A program made the position numbers and the translations under genes. The notes under the pieces were generated by a model. That model was not told the DNA's origin. It was given only the letters and a program-made list of their open reading frames with translations, and did not search any database. From contig OZ244254.1 of the NCBI GenBank assembly GCA_965217205.1, forward strand, positions 2,790,001-2,854,000: DNA of 64,000 nt. Direction: 5' to 3'. Below are positions 33,994 through 43,078 of the stretch, piece after piece. This DNA is from Maricaulis sp947259345. Its GTDB lineage: Bacteria; Pseudomonadota; Alphaproteobacteria; Caulobacterales; Maricaulaceae. The stretch's first letter is position 1. Every line of letters starts with the position of its first letter.

Positions 33994-36983
33994 CGACCAC
34001 TATCCCCGTGTCGCTCCGTGTCCCGCTCTGCGCCGGGTTGGCTCGACTGATTGTCAAGTGCGGTCTTGGCGTCGGTGGATTGCCTACCGATGTCATTGTC
34101 CACGTCTAGCTTGCCCAGGTTGCGATCTTTATCCGGTTTGGAATCATTCACAAAGGGCTTGGATGCATCATTATGGTTGTTGCCCAAGTTTCCGGCGGAC
34201 AGAAGAGCACTGTCTACGTTGGGAAGTTCGCGGTTGTATCGCTCAATCAGCTTGCCCGCATCATCGGTATAGATCGCGAGGTGTTCGTTCTCGGCCTTGT
34301 CGGCACCGACCCGGGAAAGCAGCACGTAGGTGTGGGCCTGGTCGCCTGAATACCGGTCCTTGGACCCGGTCACCCCGATAACAACGCTGCGCGTTTGACC
34401 CTGGGCGGCGAAGGATGTGGAGGAATAGGCATAATTGAGGTGCTGCAAGCGCGGGTCATCCCGCTGGAATGTGGATTCCTTGCCCTCCTCATCGCGCATG
34501 GTGATGGTCTTGTCATCGATCTTGGCGATCGTCATGGAGGTGCCGGCTTTGATATCGCTTTTGCGGTCAGATCGGGTCCAGGCGAGCTTTTCCTTCTCGC
34601 GCAGCTCGAGCTCCTTTTCGCGAAAGGCCTCAAAGTGGGCGTGCCTGACGAACAGTCCCGGGAAAGCGTATGTTTTGGCCTCCCCCTTCGCATTGGTCAG
34701 CGTGACGGATTTGCCGTCTTCGGCCTTGCTCTGCACGCGCAGCTGCTCGCCGCTTTCGATGCCGGCGCCGCGAATGTTGCGGTGAAAGATGAGCACATCG
34801 CCGGTCTCCACTTCCTTGCCCATGCGCGATTGAACTGAGGTGAGGCGCTTGGAGATCAGCGTGTTGTGCTGATGGGGTGTTACACCCAGCCGCTCGCCCG
34901 CCTCCAGCCCGCCATCGGAGATCTTCGCATCGCGAATGAGGGTGTTGAGACGGTCTCGGCGCTCGAGCGTCGTGGCAACGATCAGAGCGTCCTGGCGCTG
35001 ACTTGGATCGAGGGACCGCCAATGCTCGAAGGCGGCCTGCTCCATCGGCTTTTCCGATCCTGTGGAATGCACGTGATTGGCGAGGGTTTGGAGTGCGCGG
35101 GCGGTGTGGCCTCGAGCGGCTTGTTTTGCGGCATCGAGGAAGTGGGTGGATTTTTGACGTCTGATATCGCGCATTTCGATTTTGGTGACGCCGGACTTCA
35201 GCCCCATCTGGAAAGGCACGCCCTGTTCGGGAGATTGCTTCTGGCGCGGATCACCCATCATGACGACCCGGCCAAAGCCCAGCTTGTCGGCGATCTGGAC
35301 GAGATCTCGCGTATCGGTGTTGGAGAGCATGCCGGCCTCATCAACGACCAGCACGTTGCGAGAATTGTCCGCTGGCGGCTCGGCGGTCTTGGCACGTGTG
35401 TCTTTAAGGATGTGACGGTTCGCGGCGAGGAAGTGGGCGACGGTATCGGCCTTGGCGCCCAATTTGGTTTTGAACTCGGAGACCTGCTCGTGCTTTGGCG
35501 CGATGACCATGAGCTCGCCGTCTGGCGAGGCCTTCTCCACGGTGTCCTTCATCGTCTGCACGAGGAAGGATTTACCCGTGCCGGCATAACCCACGACCGA
35601 GGCATAGCGCTGAGTACTGCCAAGGGCTGTGACGAAGGCGGCTTTTTGATCCTGGCTCAGCGTCGTGTGTTCGGCGTAGGCGCGCAGATTTGCTTTCTCC
35701 AGTGCGGTCCAGGTTGCGCTTTTGTCTGTCATTCGCGCGAGGATTTCCTTTTCCGCCGCCAGGGCTGTGCGGGTTGTGAAGTTGCCGGGCGCGTAGGCTT
35801 GGGCCTGCACAAAGGCGCCATTGGAGAACCCGGCCTTGATTGACCCCATGATGTCGCTGACACGCGCGGGCGTGTTGGCCGCAAATTGAAGGGCTGTGGC
35901 CAGAAGGTCGCTTTCGGAGGGAACAGCTGTGTGCTGGCCGATATGATCAATGCTCTGTTGAAGGGCGCTGCGCGCGGCGCCCATAGACCGCGATGTCAGG
36001 CTCCTGTGGGGTGATTGAGGGGACAGAACGTCCTGGGCACGCGCAGCAATAGTCGGCCGCGCCGATTGCAAGGCGGCCATGATCGGGGCGGTGGTGTGCC
36101 CGGCCCGCCTGGCAGAAACATGAAGCGAGGCCAGAACAGGCATGTCTTTACCTGCTTCAGCTGTCCAGCCGGCCTGGCGCTCTGAGGTCGTTTTGGAGAC
36201 GTCTTTTCGCTCGCGGGTGAGAAGCGCAATGCGCTCGCGCGTTTCTCGATCGTTGGGATTATGGGCGTCCTTGGCCATTTCGGAGATGGTTTCGGACCGC
36301 TTCGAGAAGGTCTCGATCAAAGCCTTGTCGACGCCGCGAACCTCGAAATTTCCATGCTTGTCCATCTCGGTCGTCTTATAGCCGAGCTTTTCGATGTTCT
36401 CCTTGAGCGCGGCGTTGTAGAGACGGCTTGCAGCCTCCTTGGCGGCATAGATCGAGCGGCTTTCAACGGCCCGCCAAGACTGGGTAGGGGCATGCCAAGT
36501 CCGGTTCATGACGTAGAGATGGTCATGCATCTGCGGATCGCCGGCCCGCGAGGTGTCGTGGGTGTAGCGACCGACGATGAGATTGCCGGTGCGTTCGGTC
36601 TTGATCTGTTTGCCGTCTCGGATCCGGGTCGCAGCCTGGCTTTCGACGAAGGTTATCGCGGTTTTGGTCGCATCGCGGTGAGCTTCCACCAGACGCTTGT
36701 CGCCAGCCACCAGAGCCATGATCGACACGGACTTGGGCGCGGAGATCGTGATATCCCAGCCTGGCGTTCGATTGCCGTTCGGATCGCGCGCTTGAGATCC
36801 GTCTGGCAACTTTCCTTCGCGCGCCCGGTTGAAGTCGTCGGTCTGGATTGGACCGCTCAGACCGGCCTGCTCGGCCCCTTTGCCCAGCCATTCAGAAGGC
36901 GCGTTGCCGCCTTCTGAATAGTAGTTGTCGGCTTCATAGTATTCTGCGGAGTTGCCGCCGCTGTCCTTTGAGGCAGAAAGCAT
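33990..36983 (-). CDS. MobF-family conjugative relaxase-helicase (TrwC/TraI type)
   Basis: 997 aa. The relaxase domain begins MLSASKDSGGNSAEYYEADNYY (nick-active Tyr candidates Y15, Y16, Y21, Y22) and has the metal-binding triad H142 and H153, H155 in HDTSRAGDPQMHDH. The C-terminal SF1 helicase has Walker A VVGYAGTGKSF (about 460-470), the Asp-box VLVVDEAGMLSN, GDPRQKQSPEQG and the late LNYAYSSTSFAAQGQT motif. It nicks oriT, stays bound to the 5' end and unwinds the transferred strand. AGGAG precedes the ATG. Shorter than F TraI but similar to R388 TrwC. Confidence 0.95.
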   Translation of the reverse strand: MLSASKDSGGNSAEYYEADNYYSEGGNAPSEWLGKGAEQAGLSGPIQTDDFNRAREGKLPDGSQARDPNGNRTPGWDITISAPKSVSIMALVAGDKRLVEAHRDATKTAITFVESQAATRIRDGKQIKTERTGNLIVGRYTHDTSRAGDPQMHDHLYVMNRTWHAPTQSWRAVESRSIYAAKEAASRLYNAALKENIEKLGYKTTEMDKHGNFEVRGVDKALIETFSKRSETISEMAKDAHNPNDRETRERIALLTRERKDVSKTTSERQAGWTAEAGKDMPVLASLHVSARRAGHTTAPIMAALQSARPTIAARAQDVLSPQSPHRSLTSRSMGAARSALQQSIDHIGQHTAVPSESDLLATALQFAANTPARVSDIMGSIKAGFSNGAFVQAQAYAPGNFTTRTALAAEKEILARMTDKSATWTALEKANLRAYAEHTTLSQDQKAAFVTALGSTQRYASVVGYAGTGKSFLVQTMKDTVEKASPDGELMVIAPKHEQVSEFKTKLGAKADTVAHFLAANRHILKDTRAKTAEPPADNSRNVLVVDEAGMLSNTDTRDLVQIADKLGFGRVVMMGDPRQKQSPEQGVPFQMGLKSGVTKIEMRDIRRQKSTHFLDAAKQAARGHTARALQTLANHVHSTGSEKPMEQAAFEHWRSLDPSQRQDALIVATTLERRDRLNTLIRDAKISDGGLEAGERLGVTPHQHNTLISKRLTSVQSRMGKEVETGDVLIFHRNIRGAGIESGEQLRVQSKAEDGKSVTLTNAKGEAKTYAFPGLFVRHAHFEAFREKELELREKEKLAWTRSDRKSDIKAGTSMTIAKIDDKTITMRDEEGKESTFQRDDPRLQHLNYAYSSTSFAAQGQTRSVVIGVTGSKDRYSGDQAHTYVLLSRVGADKAENEHLAIYTDDAGKLIERYNRELPNVDSALLSAGNLGNNHNDASKPFVNDSKPDKDRNLGKLDVDNDIGRQSTDAKTALDNQSSQPGAERDTERHGDSGR

Positions 36984-36994
36984 GCTGGCAGCTC

Positions 36995-39232
36995 CTATCG
37001 TCCATCATCCAGATCAAGGCCAACGGAGGCCTCGCTCTGGAAATTGAAGAAGGCCTGCTCGGCCTCTACCGCGTCGATGTCGACGCTGGGTGCGTCGTTA
37101 TTGGCAGTGTCCCAGCCAGCGGGCGCGTCTGTAGCATTGGCATCGGGCGCCTCAGCAGAGGCGTCGTGGGCCTGAACCGGGCCGCCCTCGCCTGTCGCCC
37201 CGGTTGTTTCTGTGGAACCGTCCGAATTGGCGGTGGTAGCCTCGGCCGGATCGCCAGCTGTGCTAGAAGCGCCCTCACCGTCGTCGTCATCGGCCAGATG
37301 ATCGGCCGCCAAAGCCAGCGCTGCGCTTGCGACGAGTGGTATATGATGCGCAGTGACTGGGTTGGCGTTGCTGCCGCTCGTGGCCCACGGGGCGGGGCTG
37401 GACGCTTCAGTATTGTCGCCCTCTTCGAAATAGGTCCCGTCGAGCTCCTCGTACTCGTCTGGGCGCTCAACGAAGCCGGGCGTCTTCTCACCCAACTTGA
37501 TGAACTCAAGGGTTACGCGGGCGGTAGGAAAAGCGCCTGCGGGAACCAGGTATCCAGAAAGATTGGGAAGGCGTTGGAGCTGGTCGGACATGACCAGATC
37601 ATCGATCTTGTCCTGGATGGTGTAGTTCACACCGTCACGGGTCTGGTGCGCACCGAAACCGACCCCGCGTTGAGCGCGCTGGACCTCGGCTCGGCCGATA
37701 TATTTGGACGCGACTTCGGCCGTCTTCGGGTCACCCAAATTCAAGATCAGTTTGGTCCGTGCCAATCCCGTAATCGTCGTGGCGACATCGTCACCGTAGA
37801 TGGATTCCAGCTGGGACATTGACTGGATACCCAGGACGTATGCGGCCCCGAATTGTCGGCCCTCGGCGAGACCCTTTTCCAATGAGGGGAGTTTGTAGAG
37901 CGAGGGCAGCTCATCGATGAAGAACCAGATGGTGCGGTCGGGATCGCGGTCTTGCGCCATGATCGAGTTCATGGCGAGCTCCATCCAGACCGTGATGAGG
38001 CCGCGCAAGGATTCGTGCTTGTCCGACCGCGAGGTCATGAACATGAATGATGAGGCGTCATCATCCTCGACCCATTGTCGGATAGAGAAGCTGTCACGCT
38101 CAACACCGGCGCGTTCCATCGCCTGAAGTGAGGCCAATGCGGTCGTCAAAGTCGCGCGAATAGACTGTGAGGTTTTGGGGTTGGATGTGTCGATCAGCGA
38201 TCCCGCGATGGTGTTGTGCAGGAATGCCGAGAGATTGGCCAAAGGGGCGCGAAGCAGGAGGTCGATCAGATCCTTGTTGGTGCGCCGGTTGGCCCGATAG
38301 AGTTTGTGGGCGGTCACGGCAAAGACGACGCGCGCACTCTCGACCCAGAATGGATCGGAAGAACCCGGATCGGGCATAAGAGCGGCAGCAATTTGCCGAA
38401 AGTCTTCCAGCGATCGACAGTCATGAAAGGGTGACCACTGCGGGCAGCGATCATCCAGAGGGTTGAGGATTACGTCACCACGCGCCTCGTCAAAAAACAT
38501 CGGCACGAACGAGCGCATCTTGTCGTAGATAATGGCCCGATCCCCGCGCCGTCGGATCTCCTGTAGAAGCGGGACCATTGCTTGGGTCTTACCGGCACCG
38601 GTCGTACCGGCAAGAAGCGTGTGGGTGGTCTCTGCGCGAAAGGCGTAAGGGATCCCGGCGAGAGAATACGGGCGGTATTTTTTGACCTTGAAGCGGCGGG
38701 CCAGGGCGTGGTTGGAGGAGTGAATTTCGACGGCCAATTGCTTGGCTTCGACGATGGTCGCGCCGCGCAAGTGGGTATCGGAACCGAGGCGGCGCCCGTG
38801 GTTCACGAACCAGTAGAGCATGAACAAAAAGATCGTCGATCCGATGATACCAGCGATGACAAAATTGCGTTCGAGGGCCGCGAAAAAGATGTCGGTTTCT
38901 GCGCGAATAAACGGGTTCGCTAGAACCTGTTCGACGGTCATATGAAGGATGTCGCGGTTCTCATCAATGATCGTCATTTCCCGATCAGTTTGCCCGAATT
39001 GAGCGAAGGCCCAGGCCATCGAACGCGAGCCGGCCAAGCGCGCCGCGATCGGGTCTGCGAAGGTCAAGGCGAACATGAAAGCGGTGCCGAACGTGAGCAC
39101 CACACAGACCATGAAAAGCCGCGAAAGCAGCTGCCAGTACATGCGAGCATTGTGCATGAAAATCTGGCCGCCACGCAGAAACGTGGACGAGAAGGATTGG
39201 TCGCCGATGGGCGTTGAATGACGAGAATTCAT
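36995..39232 (-). CDS. traD: Type IV coupling protein (TraD/VirD4)
   Basis: 745 aa. Two N-terminal membrane helices (about 36-58 and 124-143), Walker A AGTTGAGKT at 208-216, Walker B RTIWFFIDELPSL, and the PSLEKGLAEGRQFGAAYVLG and TKLILNLGDPKTAE boxes of TraD/TraG ATPases. The last ~150 residues are Ala/Asp/Glu-rich and disordered-looking, as in TraD C-tails that contact the relaxosome. It hands the relaxase-DNA complex to the secretion channel, which is not encoded here. ATG overlaps the stop of the RHH gene; the relaxase gene follows 11 bp after. Confidence 0.94.
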   Translation of the reverse strand: MNSRHSTPIGDQSFSSTFLRGGQIFMHNARMYWQLLSRLFMVCVVLTFGTAFMFALTFADPIAARLAGSRSMAWAFAQFGQTDREMTIIDENRDILHMTVEQVLANPFIRAETDIFFAALERNFVIAGIIGSTIFLFMLYWFVNHGRRLGSDTHLRGATIVEAKQLAVEIHSSNHALARRFKVKKYRPYSLAGIPYAFRAETTHTLLAGTTGAGKTQAMVPLLQEIRRRGDRAIIYDKMRSFVPMFFDEARGDVILNPLDDRCPQWSPFHDCRSLEDFRQIAAALMPDPGSSDPFWVESARVVFAVTAHKLYRANRRTNKDLIDLLLRAPLANLSAFLHNTIAGSLIDTSNPKTSQSIRATLTTALASLQAMERAGVERDSFSIRQWVEDDDASSFMFMTSRSDKHESLRGLITVWMELAMNSIMAQDRDPDRTIWFFIDELPSLYKLPSLEKGLAEGRQFGAAYVLGIQSMSQLESIYGDDVATTITGLARTKLILNLGDPKTAEVASKYIGRAEVQRAQRGVGFGAHQTRDGVNYTIQDKIDDLVMSDQLQRLPNLSGYLVPAGAFPTARVTLEFIKLGEKTPGFVERPDEYEELDGTYFEEGDNTEASSPAPWATSGSNANPVTAHHIPLVASAALALAADHLADDDDGEGASSTAGDPAEATTANSDGSTETTGATGEGGPVQAHDASAEAPDANATDAPAGWDTANNDAPSVDIDAVEAEQAFFNFQSEASVGLDLDDGR

Positions 39233-39594
39233 TCCGCCGCCTCCTGCTTGGCGCGCGGATATTCAAGCGCGTCCAGGATGTCGGTCGGTGCCGTGTTTCC
39301 TGACAAAAACAACGCGTCAGCCATGCTGCGAATTGTCAGCTGGTCTTCTTCGCAGAGCTGGCTTTTTAGCGCCGCCGCTGAGAGATAACCCAGGAATGAA
39401 CCGAGCTCTTCCTGATGACGCCGTGCCGCCTGGAGAGATGGAAGTGTGTTGTCCAGATATGCGGCGCACGCGGCGATAATAAATTCGCTACGGCTGTGGT
39501 AATGGCGCCTTTGAACCAGATCATCAATCTGGTTCAGCAAATCGCTCGGAAAACGAATGCGGAGATTCGTTTGAGACTCTGATTTGGTATTCAT
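39229..39594 (-). CDS. Ribbon-helix-helix relaxosome accessory protein
   Basis: 121 aa. N-terminal RHH (SQTNLRIRFPSDLLNQIDDLVQRRHYHSRSEFIIAACAAYL, in pieces: NLRIRFPSDLLNQID and SRSEFIIAACAAYL) and a helical C-terminal domain. Position immediately before traD and beside the repeat cluster matches TrwA/TraM-like proteins that bind oriT and repress their own operon. The start is the ATG giving MNTKSESQ; the longer frame upstream runs through the repeats. Confidence 0.85.
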   Translation of the reverse strand: MNTKSESQTNLRIRFPSDLLNQIDDLVQRRHYHSRSEFIIAACAAYLDNTLPSLQAARRHQEELGSFLGYLSAAALKSQLCEEDQLTIRSMADALFLSGNTAPTDILDALEYPRAKQEAAE

Positions 39595-39770
39595 AGCTGC
39601 TCGCCGAATTGGCGGGCGCAGCGAGGTTGCAGTTCTGTATAGCCATTGTGCTTTGCCGCGGCAAGCGCGTATGCCAAGCGCAGGGCATGAATTCGGGCCA
39701 GTCGAGGCATTCTGGGGAAAGACAGGGTGCCTGAAGCGCCCGACCGCGGAAGCGCAAAGCGCTGAGGTGA

Positions 39771-39947
39771 GGTTCACCGTGCACCCACCCAAGGATCACA
39801 TTGAACCTAGGTTGGGTTCAGTCGGAACCCGCGTTAGGTGCAAAATGAACCTCGGGTTCACTTTGCACCCCTTCGAAAAACGTGAACAATAGGAATGCTT
39901 TAGGATACTGCGGGCAACCGTCGAGCTTCGTGGGTTCAAACCGCACC
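39771..39947. repeat. Four-copy GGTTCA-N4-GCACC repeats upstream of the tra operon
   Basis: Direct copies at 39771-39785, 39855-39869 and 39933-39947, and an inverted copy at 39837-39851. The inverted and second direct copies face each other across TCG and form a 15-bp-arm hairpin with one mismatch (39837-39869). A related dyad TGAACC...GGGTTCA lies at 39802-39820. The layout suits binding sites for the neighbouring RHH protein within oriT or its promoter. Confidence 0.7.
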
Positions 39948-40003
39948 TAGCGACGCCGGACCGCCCAAAATGGCGATAACCTGTTATAATTACGGGCCAA
40001 TCT

Positions 40004-40060
40004 CCATCTGCGCAGGCAGATGGCACGGTGTGCATCCTGTGTGACATGTCGGACGCTAAT
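40004..40060. other. Candidate oriT core: hairpin next to an AT-rich stretch
   Basis: CCATCTGC-GCAG-GCAGATGG (40004-40023) is a perfect 8-bp stem, preceded by an AT-rich segment (TGTTATAATTAC at about 39982) and followed by GTGTGCATCCTGTGTGACA. A short inverted repeat a few bases from the nick is usual in MobF oriTs. The nick position cannot be read from sequence. Confidence 0.45.
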
Positions 40061-40778
40061 GCGTCAGAACCGAATGTATCGCTGGACCGATCCTGAGGAG
40101 GTCCGAGGAACGAGGTTCTCGGATCATGAGAGAGGGTGCGAACGAACCCTTGGAAGTGATCCCCGCCGAGGAAGGCCTGTCTTGAAGCGCAGCGAAAAGC
40201 CAGGCCGACGAGAAGGCCGAAGTGTTGGACAGACGCGTAGTCGTAGCCGACACGAAAAACCAAAAACGCAGATCCCGGATACCGGCCGAGCAATGGGCTA
40301 GCAGGGTCCGTATTGGTTCAGTGAATACCAGACCGGCACGAGATGGAGCGAAGCAACATCGAGCCGGGGCAAGAAACCGAGCGCCCGTCAGGACCGCGTA
40401 GAGGTCCGAGCGGGCCGAGAAGACCGGGCCGGATTTCAGACGGCCAGGCGCCAGAAAAAACCCGGCACGAGATGGAGCGAAGCAACATCGAGCCGGGGAC
40501 TTCGAACGATCATCCGCAAGGCGAGAAAGATGGAGAGATTTGGTTGGCGGACCTGGTCGAAGAGTATCGAAGACCAAGTCCGCGAGATCGGAGCCAGACG
40601 ATCAAAACCCCGTGACGAGGTGAGACGAGGAAAGGCAAGAAGCGCAGCCCCTGGATGCCAAGCCCCCCTCTCCTCCAGATACCGCCGTCGGCGCCGCAAA
40701 GCGAGCATGGGAACCGAGTGAAGCGCGATGGGCGATAGGGTGAAGCCGGAGTCCCGCGCAGGCCTCGGGTTCTGGTTC
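40061..40778. other. 718-bp gene-free stretch with hairpins and 37-bp direct repeats
   Basis: No frame of protein character. It holds a hairpin TCCGAGGAAC-GAG-GTTCTCGGA (40102-40123), and an exact 37-bp direct repeat (40333-40369 and 40462-40498) beginning CCGGCACGAGATGGAGCGAA and ending in GAGCCGGGG, whose ends can pair. Each copy contains GCGAAGC. Confidence 0.6.
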
Positions 40779-41285
40779 TCAGGCGCTCGCGCGGAACGCG
40801 CCGGGCAATGTGGCGCCGTTGGACATAAAGGCGTCTTGCAGGAGACCTTCGACCATATCAGCATTCAGGTCCGTGTCGGGCGCAGTGGGATGATGTTTCA
40901 CCAGACTGCGGTAGCGTTGGACCGCTGTAAGGATGGTGCGGTGACGAAGCACCGGATCGATCACGAAGGCATCGATGGCGTTGTAGCCGTAGACGGAGAT
41001 AGACACCTCAGATTTGTCGCGGATGAGATCGGCGATAGGGCGATCAATCTCGACATTCGTTGCCAATGCGGTGCGCGGCACCGCAAAAAGTCGCGCGGGA
41101 CGGATGAGGAGAAAATTGCTGTAGATCTGTGTGACCAAAGGGCGCTTGAGCGAGGCGGCGTGCCGGCTGCTCTCCGGCGACCATTGAACCACCGTCGCTT
41201 TGAGGAAGTCCTGGAAAGCATCACCGTATGCGGCGTCGATACGACAGGCGCAGGACGTTTGAGGGGTGATGCGCTTGCTGGTCAC
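40779..41285 (-). CDS. Unrecognised 168-aa leading-region protein
   Basis: GTG start with AGGA seven bases upstream. No family recognised. It is soluble, mixed alpha/beta in look (LFAVPRTALATNVEIDRPIA, SEVSISVYGYNAIDAFVIDP), with two Cys near the N-terminus (TSCACR). I prefer this frame over the opposite-strand ORF because its composition is protein-like and it has a ribosome site. Confidence 0.55.
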   Translation of the reverse strand: MTSKRITPQTSCACRIDAAYGDAFQDFLKATVVQWSPESSRHAASLKRPLVTQIYSNFLLIRPARLFAVPRTALATNVEIDRPIADLIRDKSEVSISVYGYNAIDAFVIDPVLRHRTILTAVQRYRSLVKHHPTAPDTDLNADMVEGLLQDAFMSNGATLPGAFRASA

Positions 41286-41376
41286 GTAGAAATCCTAAGT
41301 GTCGATACAAGCTACGAATGTCGCAAACATTGACAATTGTGGCAAGTGAACCGAGCGCCCGAGCCGACAGGTGAGC

Positions 41377-41412
41377 AAAAAAAGACCCGGCGGGCGGAGT
41401 GCCGGCCGGGTC
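41377..41412 (-). terminator. Rho-independent terminator of the 41.4-kb small gene
   Basis: Minus strand reads a GC-rich stem (GACCCGGC ... GCCGGGTC) followed by seven Ts (41377-41383 are A7 on plus), starting 14 bp after the stop at 41426. Confidence 0.8.
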
Positions 41413-41425
41413 GGTGACGATGCGC

Positions 41426-41617
41426 CTAGTGGAAGTTATACCCCCGCTCGGCAAGCAGCTGCGAAGCGGACCGACGTTCGGTGCGCGGGTCGAAACCGCT
41501 CATATCGGGTTGTGCATCCAGAGCGCTCAGGATGTCCTCGAGGGAACGAAATGAGGTTTGCTCAGGGTCGAAGTCCAGCTGGGACTCGGCGAAAGAAAGA
41601 GAATTCATGCGGCTCAT
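41426..41617 (-). CDS. 63-aa leading-region protein of unknown function
   Basis: GGAGG five bases before the ATG, and a terminator directly downstream, make a compact monocistronic unit. Sequence is acidic in the first half (LSFAESQLDFDPEQTSFRS) with a basic end (RTERRSASQLLAERGYNFH). No family recognised. A large nested hairpin (41642-41751) lies 25 nt upstream of the start. Confidence 0.75.
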   Translation of the reverse strand: MSRMNSLSFAESQLDFDPEQTSFRSLEDILSALDAQPDMSGFDPRTERRSASQLLAERGYNFH

Positions 41618-41641
41618 TGGTGCCTCCATCAGAGCGTTGCG

Positions 41642-41751
41642 CGATGGAAACCAAGATCGTGGGGCGACCGGGCGGGCCGATCACCGAGCCAAAGCGAGGG
41701 GAACCCCCGAAGTGGGGTTGATCGGATCGCGAGCGCCACGAGTTTCCATCG
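41642..41751. promoter_or_regulatory. Nested hairpin element A, candidate single-strand promoter
   Basis: Outer arms CGATGGAAAC/GTTTCCATCG (41642-41651, 41742-41751) continue, after a 5-nt one-sided bulge, as TCGTGG/CCACGA. Inner stems CCGATCA/TGATCGG and AACCCC/GGGGTT follow. The core around GCGAGGGGAACCCCCGAAG is shared with element B at 43.1 kb. It ends 25 nt before the ATG of the 63-aa gene. Confidence 0.65.
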
Positions 41752-42109
41752 ATCGAGCAACAGCGATGGACGGCCCGACGCGATGGTACAGCGTCTGATG
41801 AGCCAGGAGGCCATTGAAGGGCGGCCCAGATAGAGCAAATCGGGCGTCCAAGCCGCAAGGGCATCGATCTGGAATACTGCACACGAAGGGGTTCAAGAGA
41901 CCGTTCAGCGACACGGCACAAGAGATGATGCCGCGATGGGATGTCAATGAACGGCTATCGACCGACCCGGCCGGCTCCCAGAGGTCGGATCGATGGCGAA
42001 CCGTGCTGAGGCATCGAGGCACCAAGGACAAACTTCGGGGCAGTGCCCCGTCGAAAATGGAAGCGGTGAGGCCAACAGACGAACACGCACCACTACCGAA
42101 GCGCAGCAC
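41752..42109. other. Gene-free stretch between element A and the DUF2493 terminator
   Basis: No protein-like frame. Arg-rich plus-strand ORFs here have no ribosome site. A short GC hairpin (GGGGCAGTGCCCC at about 42038) is present; nothing else supported. Confidence 0.4.
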
Positions 42110-42135
42110 AAAAAAGCCGGATCCGAAGATCCGGC
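42110..42135 (-). terminator. Rho-independent terminator of the DUF2493 gene
   Basis: GCCGGATC-CGAA-GATCCGGC, perfect 8-bp stem, with six Ts after it on the minus strand (A6 at 42110-42115 on plus), 24 bp after the stop codon. Confidence 0.85.
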
Positions 42136-42158
42136 CGAGAGGAAGAAGAAAGGCGACC

Positions 42159-43043
42159 CTATCGGGCCGCCTGGACGATGCGCTTGCCAGCAATCCCGGC
42201 GGCTTCGGCCTTTTGGAGGAGGTTCATGGCCACCCCGTTGGCATCTTCGGGATTGATGAAGACCAGGACCCCTTTGGGCTTCATGGCCACGACCGCATCA
42301 TTGCGCATGAAGGGCGCCCGCTTGGCACCGTGTTTCTTGAACTCGGGGCGCTGTACAACCACGTCCACCCGGCGCGCTTGAGCCCATGCAGCGGCGATCT
42401 TGTCGATACCGCGGTTATTGCCGCCGGTGATGATCTTGAGGTCGTCGTATTTTTCACGGCAGGCATCGAGCACCGTGAAGGCCTGTTCGATGTCCTCGAA
42501 ATTCGCCGTTCCGGCCACAGCGACCAGAGTGCCGGAAGGTTGAGCTTCCAGAGCGCGGACCTTCTCGGCAGCGTCGAGATAATCGCGAGCCTCCAGGACA
42601 GCGCCGGTCGCATTGTGGCGAGTGCGCTTGGACCCGGAGTGCGGGCGCCAGGTCTGACCGGTCATGATGGAGTGGTTGGATGCCATCGTATCGCGGACGA
42701 GCTCGAGGGCGTCGATGATCCCGTCCAGTGCGCGGCACTGGGAGGTTCGCTCTTCCAACTGATTGGATTGGATCTCAGAGCCGTCCTGGCTCGCGATGAG
42801 ATCCTTGATCTCACGGGCAGCTTCATCGCGCTGGCGCTCGTAGAAGCCGATCAGCGAGTGGACCTGGGAGGTCCAACGCGTGGAGAGTTGTTCCAGCACG
42901 CCTTCAAGGCCCGTGTCGAGCATGAGGTCGCCCAGCTCATTGCCGATGGCGGTGAAGGTTTGAGAAATGGCCTCTTCGGCGGGGATTTCCGAGTTGGCGA
43001 AGGAAGTGGCCGAGTAGCCGTCGTCAAAAGAAAGATTGTCCAT
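42159..43043 (-). CDS. DUF2493 (SLOG-fold) protein with a coiled N-terminal half
   Basis: 294 aa. The N-terminal ~150 residues are helical with TSQVHSLIGFYERQRDEAAR. The C-terminal part has the DUF2493 Rossmann-like features: TLVAVAGTANFEDIEQAFTV, KIITGGNNRGIDKIAAAWAQ and PEFKKHGAKRAPFMRNDAVV. SLOG-fold proteins bind nucleotides or related ligands; DUF2493 proteins are common on conjugative elements but their job is unknown. GGAGG precedes the ATG. Flanked by element B upstream and a terminator downstream, so monocistronic. Confidence 0.85.
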   Translation of the reverse strand: MDNLSFDDGYSATSFANSEIPAEEAISQTFTAIGNELGDLMLDTGLEGVLEQLSTRWTSQVHSLIGFYERQRDEAAREIKDLIASQDGSEIQSNQLEERTSQCRALDGIIDALELVRDTMASNHSIMTGQTWRPHSGSKRTRHNATGAVLEARDYLDAAEKVRALEAQPSGTLVAVAGTANFEDIEQAFTVLDACREKYDDLKIITGGNNRGIDKIAAAWAQARRVDVVVQRPEFKKHGAKRAPFMRNDAVVAMKPKGVLVFINPEDANGVAMNLLQKAEAAGIAGKRIVQAAR

Positions 43044-43078
43044 TTTAGCCTCCGTTTGGTGCGCGCGTCTGCCTGCGC

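Noticed and set aside
40333..40498. 37-bp direct repeats as a CRISPR array
   Set aside because: Only two copies, spacing of 92 bp between them, and no cas genes.
40056..40577. 173-aa minus-strand frame in the repeat region
   Set aside because: Low-complexity content generated by the 37-bp direct repeats (repeated CCFAPSRAG); no ribosome site.
40728..41333. 201-aa plus-strand frame over the 40.8-41.3 kb gene
   Set aside because: The minus-strand frame has better composition and a ribosome site. I kept that one with moderate confidence.
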